This document shows positions 7,082 through 13,335 of a DNA stretch of 13,494 bases, piece by piece. The notes under the pieces are model-generated. The model did not search any database, had not been told where the DNA came from, and saw nothing but the letters and a program-made list of their open reading frames with translations. This DNA comes from Lachnospiraceae bacterium. GTDB lineage: Bacteria; Bacillota; Clostridia; Lachnospirales; Lachnospiraceae. Both the position numbers and the translations under genes were made by a program. The DNA lies in the NCBI GenBank assembly GCA_900753685.1, contig CAAEAB010000086.1:1-13494 (forward strand), written 5' to 3'. Numbering within the stretch: the stretch's first letter is position 1; every line of letters begins with the position of its first letter.

Positions 7082-9151
7082 TCAAACTCTTTTCACAGAT
7101 GGAAATACGAGGAACGGCGCCAGCAAATCCATACAGGCCACGGCAAAAAACACGCCGCTTATTCCAAACCCTATCCATTGAAATAAAAGGCTCATCACAG
7201 CAGCGGCAAGAGAAAATGTCCATCGTCCGGCCCTGGACGGCGGCATCGTCTCATAACTCCAAATTAAGTAAGCCGCACATAAAAGAACAGAAGCTGACAT
7301 AAGGCTTTCTGGACGGCCCGCTGCGATTACGCATAAAAACGCCAACGGATAAGCTGCCGGGCACATCCGCCGCGCACACATCCACACCACAGAAAAAAGA
7401 GCAAAGGGCCACAACGGTTCAATCAAAGGCCATTCAAAGGGCGCAAACAACAGCTTCCCCACGATTACTGGGTGTACCGGCGACTTGCCGATGCCGCCAA
7501 AAATCTGTTTACCCAAAAGAATGGCCGTCACCGAAGCCATAGCCACCTTCCAGAGAGGCGTTTCTATCGGAAATAGTAATGCCAGGAAAAGGCCTGTAAA
7601 AAACGCTGAACCATCCCTAACAGAGACATACTCATTCCGGAGGGTCTGCCAGAAATATTCGGAAAGGAGCGCACAAAGGGCACCCACAATCAACATTCCG
7701 GCGAAATGGACGCTTTGCCCCGGATTCTGATAAAAAGCCGCTCCAATCAATGGGAGCAAACCCAAAACATTTTGTTTCATTACATCATAAATGGTTCCCC
7801 GACGATGAATATGGGGCGCGCTTTGACTCCGACGCTCCAACGGCTTTAATCGCCTGAAAATTTTCCGTTCCGCCGGAATTTCAATGTAATCTCCCTGCTT
7901 TCTTGTAAACTGCTTCAAGGATTTTTCACGTATCCGGCCCTTCTGCACCTGACTCACATACTCGGTCAACCGCCTCCCCGAAGGACATACATAGGAACAA
8001 AGTCCACATTTAATGCACTCCGAAGCCCGAAGCTCCTCCGGCATTTCGCCGCCGGCCAAATACTTCGCTTCTATCTTATCTGGCATCAATCCCTGGGGAC
8101 AAGCCTCCCGACACATTCCGCAATGAATACAGGGGGAAATCAAAGGAGCCGGCGGTCTCAGCACAAGCAGTCCGCAGGTTTCCCGAGTCACCCAGGCGTT
8201 CGGCCCGTCCAACGTATGTCCCCCAAAAGGACCGCCATGGATAATAACAGCCTCCGGAGATTTTCCCCCGCAGTAATCAATAATATCCTGAACATTTGTC
8301 CCTATGGGCACCCACAGATTCTTCGGAACCGCCACCTCCCCTGAGACCGTAATTCCCACCCGTGTCCAGGGCTCGCCGTCATAAATTCCATCATAAAGAG
8401 CCGCCATTTCTGCCACAGAAACGACGGCTGCCGTCCCCTTTCCCCGTCCAAGCACTTCTTTACGGAGCATATTCTCGTTACCGTTGGGATAACGCCGTTT
8501 CATAGACAGTACCCATATAGGCCTCTGATTTCCCATATTTTTTCCATACTTTTGTACCGTCCGCTTCATCCGGGCCACAGCATCAAAAGCATCTTCATTA
8601 ATACATATATAGACGGATTCTGCCTCTGCGGCCATGGCCCCTAAAATCGCACCTATGACGATTTTCCCCGGACTTTCCATCATCAGACGATACCCGGATG
8701 TAATATAAGGCTCATTCGCAAAGCCGTTGACAATCAAAACCTCCGATTTGGGCAGCCGTTTTATTGAAAGACCGGTTCGATACATTGCCTGGGCTATGGC
8801 CTTTTTCCCAAAATCCATAGCAAAGGGATGCCATTCTCTGACTTTGCCCTTCTCTTTTCGTATTTTAACATAAGGCTCAAATACCCCGGGAGCCCGCTGA
8901 TAATCCCTAATCTCCTCCACGTATCCGGCAATACTGGCATGGACGCAGGCCTCCTCCTCAGACTCAGCCTCACCGATGACCTGACCGAGGCAGACATACT
9001 CCCCCGGAAGCACCGTCGGACGGCAGATTGCCTCCCCATTCTGGCTCAAAGAGATACAGACCCGTTCCGGCACATAACCTTCAAAGGATTTTTCCCGAGT
9101 CAGCTGCTCCCATGCCTCTTCGTATACGTTTATTCCATGCCTTCTGCCCAT
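7082..9151 (-). CDS. RnfC-RnfD-like fusion protein, two 4Fe-4S clusters, flavin motifs missing
   Basis: From the preferred start, 689 residues. The first two thirds follow RnfC of the Rnf ferredoxin:NAD+ oxidoreductase: an N-terminal sandwich-hybrid region (about 25-105), a dinucleotide-domain-like part with VNGFANEPYITSGYRLMME (141-159), an SLBB part (VGITVSGEVAVPKNLWVPIG, 265-284), then two clusters, C341/C344/C347/C351 and C379/C382/C385/C389 in CIKCGLCSYVCPSG. From about 445 it follows RnfD: DGSAFFTGLFLALLFP (513-528), LGKQIFGGIGK, HPVIVG, and some eight membrane helices. Missing are the GxGGxxFP stretch normally before VNG, the ECEPY acidic-Cys pair (here ANEPY) and the SGAT covalent-FMN loop. 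GGAG lies 9 bases before ATG 9151; ATG 9166 has no spaced Shine-Dalgarno. No other Rnf gene is nearby. Homology is clear, redox activity doubtful. Confidence 0.85.
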   Translation of the reverse strand: MGRRHGINVYEEAWEQLTREKSFEGYVPERVCISLSQNGEAICRPTVLPGEYVCLGQVIGEAESEEEACVHASIAGYVEEIRDYQRAPGVFEPYVKIRKEKGKVREWHPFAMDFGKKAIAQAMYRTGLSIKRLPKSEVLIVNGFANEPYITSGYRLMMESPGKIVIGAILGAMAAEAESVYICINEDAFDAVARMKRTVQKYGKNMGNQRPIWVLSMKRRYPNGNENMLRKEVLGRGKGTAAVVSVAEMAALYDGIYDGEPWTRVGITVSGEVAVPKNLWVPIGTNVQDIIDYCGGKSPEAVIIHGGPFGGHTLDGPNAWVTRETCGLLVLRPPAPLISPCIHCGMCREACPQGLMPDKIEAKYLAGGEMPEELRASECIKCGLCSYVCPSGRRLTEYVSQVQKGRIREKSLKQFTRKQGDYIEIPAERKIFRRLKPLERRSQSAPHIHRRGTIYDVMKQNVLGLLPLIGAAFYQNPGQSVHFAGMLIVGALCALLSEYFWQTLRNEYVSVRDGSAFFTGLFLALLFPIETPLWKVAMASVTAILLGKQIFGGIGKSPVHPVIVGKLLFAPFEWPLIEPLWPFALFSVVWMCARRMCPAAYPLAFLCVIAAGRPESLMSASVLLCAAYLIWSYETMPPSRAGRWTFSLAAAVMSLLFQWIGFGISGVFFAVACMDLLAPFLVFPSVKRV

Positions 9152-9214
9152 TTTGTCACACTCCATCCTGAAAATTCTTAAATAGTATGTGTGCCAAAGA
9201 TTTGATTTATTCGT

Positions 9215-9264
9215 AAAAAATGCCCGACATTCATCCGCTGCCGCAGAGGTCCATGTCGGGCATT
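9215..9264 (-). terminator. Second hairpin terminator downstream of tRNA-Gly (or leader attenuator of the Rnf-like gene)
   Basis: On the minus strand AATGCCCGACAT (9253-9264) pairs perfectly with ATGTCGGGCATT (9219-9230), followed by TTTTTT (9215-9220). The 22-base loop contains CTGC/GCAG. It lies between the first terminator and the Rnf-like gene. No clear promoter follows before that gene, so it may act as an attenuator. Confidence 0.85.
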
Positions 9265-9280
9265 ACATAAGACTTTCGCA

Positions 9281-9327
9281 AAAACAGCGTATTTACAAGA
9301 TTTTTTATCGTTCCTGTAAATACGCTG
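9281..9327 (-). terminator. First terminator directly after tRNA-Gly
   Basis: On the minus strand CAGCGTATTTACA (9315-9327) and TGTAAATACGCTG (9285-9297) form a perfect 13-bp stem with a 17-base loop, followed by TTTTT (9280-9284 region). It begins three bases after the tRNA. Confidence 0.88.
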
Positions 9328-9329
9328 CA

Positions 9330-9400
9330 AGCAGGGTACGGGAGTCGAACCCGCCTCCGCGGCTTGGGAAGCCGCTGTATTACCGATATACTAACCCTGC
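9330..9400 (-). tRNA. tRNA-Gly, anticodon CCC
   Basis: A complete 71-base cloverleaf is readable. The acceptor stem is GCAGGGT/ACCCTGC with discriminator U, typical of bacterial tRNA-Gly. The D stem is GTAT/ATAC, the anticodon stem GCGGC/GCCGC with loop TTCCCAA (anticodon CCC at 34-36), the variable loop GGAG, and the T arm GCGGG-TTCGACT-CCCGT. CCA is not encoded, so it must be added after transcription. It reads GGG codons. Own promoter at 9412-9440; two terminators follow. Confidence 0.95.
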
Positions 9401-9411
9401 GGGATGTGTCT

Positions 9412-9440
9412 ATTATAACACCCTTTTTAAATTCTTTCAA
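9412..9440 (-). promoter_or_regulatory. Strong promoter of tRNA-Gly, overlapping the end of pdxT
   Basis: On the minus strand TTGAAA (9435-9440) and TATAAT (9412-9417) are 17 bases apart, and TG one base upstream gives an extended -10. The -35 lies within the last codons of pdxT (stop at 9427). Confidence 0.85.
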
Positions 9441-9987
9441 GAAACATTCTGTGAATTCGTAAATCCGAATCCAATTCCGGATGAAAAGAGATGCCAATCT
9501 GATTTTCCCAGGCGGCGCCGACGATATTTCCGTCAACACGGGCCAGAATGTCCACATCCTCCCGGGCGCCTTCAATAAATGGGGCCCGGATAAAGGTCAT
9601 GGGAACATCTTTTTCGGAACCAAAGTCACCGTAGGTATGGAAGCTTCCAAGCTGCCGCCCATAAGCGTTTCGACGGACAGTGACAGGGAGAGTTCCAAAA
9701 TAAGTATGATCATCATTGGAAAGCTTTTCTGCCAAAAGAATCAGGCCGGCGCAGGTGGCCAGTACAGGGAGGCCGTCACGAATTTGTTTTTGTAAGGCGC
9801 CAAACATATCCAGTTCTTTCAGAAGCTTTCCCTGGACCGTGCTTTCGCCGCCGGGAAGAATGAGACCGTCAATGGGAGTGTTTAAATCTTCAGCCTTCCG
9901 CAGCTCCACATAGTCGATATTCAATTTTTCAAGGACCTGTTCGTGTTCCGCAAAGGCGCCCTGAACGGCAGTGATTCCTATACGCAT
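9427..9987 (-). CDS. pdxT: PLP synthase glutaminase subunit PdxT
   Basis: A 186-residue class I glutamine amidotransferase that hydrolyses glutamine and channels ammonia to PdxS in the 12+12 PLP synthase complex. The catalytic triad is C79 (LATCAGLILL), H169 and E171 (ISFHPEL); GGEST (46-50) forms the oxyanion loop, and VQGAF (8-12) and NAYGRQLGSF (107-116) are family signatures. The length is that of the family. Only one base separates it from the pdxS stop, and its GGGGGA ribosome binding site lies in the end of pdxS, so the two are translationally coupled. No terminator follows before the tRNA, so the transcript probably runs through the tRNA to the hairpins at 9215-9327. Confidence 0.97.
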   Translation of the reverse strand: MRIGITAVQGAFAEHEQVLEKLNIDYVELRKAEDLNTPIDGLILPGGESTVQGKLLKELDMFGALQKQIRDGLPVLATCAGLILLAEKLSNDDHTYFGTLPVTVRRNAYGRQLGSFHTYGDFGSEKDVPMTFIRAPFIEGAREDVDILARVDGNIVGAAWENQIGISFHPELDSDLRIHRMFLERI

Positions 9988-9988
9988 C

Positions 9989-10864
9989 TTATTTCCCCCG
10001 TTCTGCCATTAGAAGTTCAATTTCCTGGGCGTTGATACCGACCATAGCTTCGCCCAGATCCTCAGAAAGCCCGGCAATCATTTTTGCATCGGTATAGTTC
10101 GTTACAGCTTTGACAATGGCATTGGCCCGTTTTTCCGGGTTGCCGGATTTAAAAATACCGGAACCGACAAACACGCCCTCGGCCCCAAGCTGCATCATTA
10201 AAGCTGCATCGGCCGGAGTAGCCACACCGCCGGCGGCAAAATTGACGACAGGAAGACGACCATGGTCATGAACATATAATACTAAATCATAAGGCACCTG
10301 GAGTTTTTTTGCCTCGTCAAAAAGCTCATCCTCGCGCATGGAGGTAAGCTGTGCAATCTGTCGGTTCATCTGGCGCATATGGCTGACGGCCTGTACGACA
10401 TCGCCGGTACCCGGTTCGCCCTTTGTACGGATCATGGAAGCGCCTTCATTGATCCGGCGCAGCGCTTCGCCCAAATCTCTGGCGCCACAAACAAACGGTA
10501 CTTTGAAACGGGTTTTATCAATGTGATATACATCGTCTGCCGGTGTGAGGACTTCACTTTCATCAATATAGTCAATTTCGATAGCTTCAAGAATCTGGGC
10601 CTCAACAAAATGACCGATCCGGCATTTCGCCATGACCGGAATCGAAACTGCTTCCTGAATGCCGCGGATCATTTTCGGGTCGCTCATGCGGGCCACACCG
10701 CCGGCCGCACGGATATCTGCAGGAATACGTTCCAGAGCCATAACGGCGCAGGCGCCGGCCTCCTGGGCGATTTTTGCCTGTTCCGGAGTGGTTACATCCA
10801 TGATGACGCCGCCCTTTAACATCTGAGCCAGTTCTTTATTTAATCCATATCTTTCATTATTCAT
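9989..10864 (-). CDS. pdxS: Pyridoxal 5'-phosphate synthase subunit PdxS
   Basis: A 291-residue (beta/alpha)8 synthase that builds PLP from ribose 5-phosphate, glyceraldehyde 3-phosphate and ammonia supplied by PdxT. D23 ([10 protein letters not shown]), the first Schiff-base lysine K80 (MAKCRIGH) and the second lysine K148 ([10 protein letters not shown]) are present, as is [19 protein letters not shown] and GSGIFKS for phosphate binding. Length and sequence are typical, with a very conserved core. AGGAG lies 8 bases before the ATG. First gene of the pdxST operon, divergent from a MocR-type regulator that probably controls it. This organism therefore makes vitamin B6 by the DXP-independent route. 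Confidence 0.98.
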   Translation of the reverse strand: MNNERYGLNKELAQMLKGGVIMDVTTPEQAKIAQEAGACAVMALERIPADIRAAGGVARMSDPKMIRGIQEAVSIPVMAKCRIGHFVEAQILEAIEIDYIDESEVLTPADDVYHIDKTRFKVPFVCGARDLGEALRRINEGASMIRTKGEPGTGDVVQAVSHMRQMNRQIAQLTSMREDELFDEAKKLQVPYDLVLYVHDHGRLPVVNFAAGGVATPADAALMMQLGAEGVFVGSGIFKSGNPEKRANAIVKAVTNYTDAKMIAGLSEDLGEAMVGINAQEIELLMAERGK

Positions 10865-10888
10865 AAGAATTCTCCTTTACTTTAATAC

Positions 10889-10917
10889 TTTACAAAAACT
10901 ATGATATGAATTATAAT
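10889..10917 (+). promoter_or_regulatory. Promoter of the PdxR-like regulator
   Basis: TTTACA (10889-10894) and TATAAT (10912-10917) are 17 bases apart. The -10 lies within the 16-base palindrome at 10906-10921. Expected transcription start is near 10924, giving a leader of about 65 bases. Confidence 0.7.
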
Positions 10918-10921
10918 TCAT
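10906..10921. promoter_or_regulatory. 16-base perfect palindrome with -10 hexamers on both strands
   Basis: ATGAATTATAATTCAT is its own reverse complement. It supplies TATAAT to the plus strand (10912-10917) and to the minus strand (10910-10915). The minus-strand -10 would serve pdxST, but 16-18 bases upstream only a poor -35 is present (TTTTAA or ATTTTA). An alternative minus-strand pair is TGGTCA with TATCAT at 17 bases. A weak -35 suits an activated promoter. Confidence 0.6.
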
Positions 10922-10941
10922 TTTGACCATATTAAAATATT

Positions 10942-10960
10942 CAATTTAAAACAATTTAAA
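10942..10960. repeat. Tandem 9-base direct repeat, candidate operator
   Basis: CAATTTAAA occurs at 10942-10950 and 10952-10960, one base apart, so the two copies lie one helical turn from each other. They sit upstream of the pdxST promoter and in the leader of the regulator gene. MocR-family regulators are known to bind direct repeats, which makes this a candidate site. Confidence 0.5.
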
Positions 10961-10988
10961 GATGCCAGATTGGGAGGTCAGGAATAAA

Positions 10989-12398
10989 ATGCTCACCTAC
11001 TCTTTTGTTGATTTAGGGTCAGATAGTTTGTATGAACATTTATATAAATGTATTAAAAATGATATTATGAACGGTAAATTAAAATTTGGCGATAAGCTAC
11101 CGTCAAAGCGGAGTTTTGCAAAAAATCTGGATATAAGTACCATAACCGTAGAAAATGCTTATGCTCAGTTGATGGCGGAGGGTTATATATATTCATTGCC
11201 GAAAAAGGGATATTTTGTTTCTGAAGTAAAGACCTTTTCGAAAGAAAAGCCAAAACGTCCGGAGCGGCGACAGGAAACCGCCGAGGAATTGTCATTCTTT
11301 GCTGATTTTATAAGTAATCGCACAAGTCATGATAATTTTCCATTTTCTATCTGGGCAAAATTGACCAGAGAGGTACTGTCCGGGGAAGATTCAACGCTGC
11401 TTCTTCCTCCGCCGGCCGGGGGCATTATAGAATTGAGAAAGGCCATTGCCGATCATCTGTATCAGTTTCGGGGGATTGGCGTGTCGCCGGAACAGATCAT
11501 CATCGGCGCCGGGACTGAGTATTTATACGGTCTGCTTATTCAGCTTTTTGGAAATAGTGCCGTCTATGCCATTGAGGATCCGGGATATGAGAAGATTGCT
11601 AAAATCTACATGAGTCATGGCGTAAAAGTATGCTACATACCGATGGACGAGTCCGGTATTCGACCAGAAGTACTGGAAACTTCCGGAGCAGATATTCTGC
11701 ATTTATCTCCATCCCATCACTATCCGACGGGAACAGTGACGCCGATTAGCCGTCGTTACGAATTGCTTGGCTGGGCATCGAAAAGTGAGAACAGATATAT
11801 TATTGAAGATGATTATGACAGTGAATTCCGCCTTCTCGGAAAGCCGATTCCGGCGCTTCAGAGTATTGATGTGATGGATAAAGTAATTTATATGAATACA
11901 TTCAGCAAAAGTCTGTCTTCAACGATCCGGATTAGTTATATGGTATTGCCGGAGAAACTTTTGGAACGTTTTTATGAAAAGCTTGGTTTTTATTCCTGCA
12001 CAGTTTCAAATTTCGAACAACTTACTCTGGCAAAGTTTATATCCGGAGGACATTTTGAAAAACATATTAACCGGATGCGTAATTTTTATCGAAATCAGAG
12101 GGATATTCTTCTTGAAAGCATACGGAACAGTTCCCTGTCTGATAAAATACAGATTAAAGAAGAGAATTCAGGGCTTCATTTTTTGATGGAAATTGATACG
12201 GATTTGTCCGATGAGGCTCTGGAGGCTGTGGCCGAACGTAAAGGGCTTCGGATTTCCTGCCTGTCCAGATATTATCATGAGCCAAAACAGGCAAAACAGC
12301 ATGTCATCGTTCTGAATTATTCCGGTATTGACAGGGAGAAAATGGCCGAAGCCATTGATATTTTGAGCCAGTGTGTCAACAAAAAAGCTGAAAATTAA
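10989..12398 (+). CDS. MocR/PdxR-type transcriptional regulator (GntR HTH + aminotransferase fold)
   Basis: A 469-residue regulator from the preferred start. Residues 13-77 are a GntR winged helix (SLYEHLYKCIKNDIMNGKL, KLPSKRSFAKNLDIS, TVENAYAQLMAEGYIYSLPKKGYFV), then a linker of about 30 basic residues. From about 115 there is a fold-type I aminotransferase domain: PPPAGGIIELRKAIADHL (140-157), IEDPGYEKI, LSPSHHYPTGTV, IEDDYDSEFR (271-280) and the PLP lysine K307 in NTFSKSLSST. MocR proteins use PLP as effector, not for catalysis. Head to head with pdxST, it is probably the PLP-sensing activator of that operon (PdxR type). ATG 10962 lacks a Shine-Dalgarno; AGGA 5 bases, and GGAGG 11 bases, before ATG 10989 favour that start. 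Family firm; target inferred from position. Confidence 0.92.
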   Translation: MLTYSFVDLGSDSLYEHLYKCIKNDIMNGKLKFGDKLPSKRSFAKNLDISTITVENAYAQLMAEGYIYSLPKKGYFVSEVKTFSKEKPKRPERRQETAEELSFFADFISNRTSHDNFPFSIWAKLTREVLSGEDSTLLLPPPAGGIIELRKAIADHLYQFRGIGVSPEQIIIGAGTEYLYGLLIQLFGNSAVYAIEDPGYEKIAKIYMSHGVKVCYIPMDESGIRPEVLETSGADILHLSPSHHYPTGTVTPISRRYELLGWASKSENRYIIEDDYDSEFRLLGKPIPALQSIDVMDKVIYMNTFSKSLSSTIRISYMVLPEKLLERFYEKLGFYSCTVSNFEQLTLAKFISGGHFEKHINRMRNFYRNQRDILLESIRNSSLSDKIQIKEENSGLHFLMEIDTDLSDEALEAVAERKGLRISCLSRYYHEPKQAKQHVIVLNYSGIDREKMAEAIDILSQCVNKKAEN

Positions 12399-12418
12399 TA
12401 GAAATGTGGTATTTCTAT
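12398..12418. repeat. 8-bp inverted repeat after the regulator gene
   Basis: ATAGAAAT and ATTTCTAT pair perfectly around GTGGT, starting on the last base of the stop codon. No T-run follows, so it is not a standard terminator. It lies 13 bases before the degV -35. Confidence 0.45.
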
Positions 12419-12430
12419 AGATTTCCAATG

Positions 12431-12459
12431 TTGACGTACAAAAGGTTCTATGCTATGAT
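12431..12459 (+). promoter_or_regulatory. Sigma-A promoter of degV
   Basis: TTGACG (12431-12436) and TATGAT (12454-12459) are 17 bases apart, with TG one base before the -10. The leader to ATG 12496 is about 30 bases. Confidence 0.8.
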
Positions 12460-12495
12460 TAGTAGTAATGAAAACTATGTGTGGAGGAAATAAAA

Positions 12496-13335
12496 ATGGA
12501 GTATCGCATTATTGGTGACAGCTGTCTGGATTTGACACCGGAGATGAAAAAGGAAGGAAAAATTAAGATTGTCTCTTTGACGCTGCAGGTGGATGGTGTG
12601 GACTTTATTGACGATGATTCCTTTGATCAAAAAAAATTTATCAAGGCGGTGGCAGAGTTTGAAGGATGTCCGAAATCCAGCTGTCCGTCTCCGGAAGAAT
12701 ATAAAAAAGCCTTTGGCGAAGATGAGGTGACAGCCTTTGGCGTAACCTTGTCTGCGGAATTAAGCGGTTCCTATAATAGCGCTGTTTTAGGCCAGCGGAT
12801 GATTGAAGAAGAATTTCCGAATAAAAAAGTCTATGTATTTAATTCCCGGTCCGCCTGTATTGGCGAAACGCTTGTTGCCTTAAAGATTCAGGAATGTGCC
12901 GAAAAGGGGGCTTCTTTTGAAGAAATTGTGGAACAGGTTGAAGATTATATCCGTCGTCGGGAGACTCTCTTTGTTCTTGAAAACCTGGAAACACTTCGTA
13001 AAAATGGCCGCCTGACCGGAATGAAAGCCGCCCTTGTCAGTGTGTTGAATATTAAACCGGTCATGATGGGAACACCTGAGGGAACAATTGAACAGTGCGC
13101 CATCGGACGGGGAACAAAAAAGGCTCTGAAAAAGATGATTGAAGAGGTTGGAAATCGGGTATCTGATTTTGAAAATCGGATTTTTGGTATTTCTCACTGT
13201 AATTGTCCAGACCGGGCTCTGTATGTGAAGGAAGAAATTGAGAAACGTTATCCATTTAAACAGATAATTATTGCGGATACCGCCGGAGTTGGAACCCTGT
13301 ATGCTAATGACGGAGGCATTGTCATTGCATTTTAA
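12496..13335 (+). CDS. DegV family fatty-acid-binding protein
   Basis: A 279-residue DegV protein. In Firmicutes such proteins (FakB) hold a fatty acid in a hydrophobic pocket and present it to the kinase FakA; whether this paralogue does so is not shown. Seen are the N-terminal IIGDSCLDLTPEM (5-17), PKSSCPSPEEY (59-69), TLSAELSGSYNSA (84-96) with the head-group-binding serine region, NSRSACIGE, LENLETLRKNGRLTG (161-175), LNIKPVM (184-190) and a C-terminal GVGTLYANDGGIVIAF in place of the more usual HTGPG loop. A GTG at 12481 is in frame, but GGAGG (12483-12487) lies after it and 8 bases before ATG 12496, which I take as the start. No FakA (Dak2-domain) gene is in the window. It has its own promoter and no clear terminator. 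Confidence 0.93.
   Translation: MEYRIIGDSCLDLTPEMKKEGKIKIVSLTLQVDGVDFIDDDSFDQKKFIKAVAEFEGCPKSSCPSPEEYKKAFGEDEVTAFGVTLSAELSGSYNSAVLGQRMIEEEFPNKKVYVFNSRSACIGETLVALKIQECAEKGASFEEIVEQVEDYIRRRETLFVLENLETLRKNGRLTGMKAALVSVLNIKPVMMGTPEGTIEQCAIGRGTKKALKKMIEEVGNRVSDFENRIFGISHCNCPDRALYVKEEIEKRYPFKQIIIADTAGVGTLYANDGGIVIAF

Noticed and set aside
7054..7090. Weak AGTTT/AAACT hairpin with T-run after the Rnf-like gene
   Set aside because: Only 5 AT-rich base pairs; it overlaps the TPR-hflX promoter -35 and is not convincing as a terminator.
9189..9578. Plus-strand and minus-strand frames crossing the tRNA and its terminators
   Set aside because: They run through a complete tRNA-Gly and two hairpins and overlap the end of pdxT; no ribosome binding site or domain.
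9481..9795. Plus-strand frame opposite pdxT
   Set aside because: Antisense to a fully conserved glutaminase with intact catalytic triad; no independent coding signal.
10379..10819. 146-codon plus-strand frame opposite pdxS
   Set aside because: Shadow of the highly conserved pdxS reading frame.
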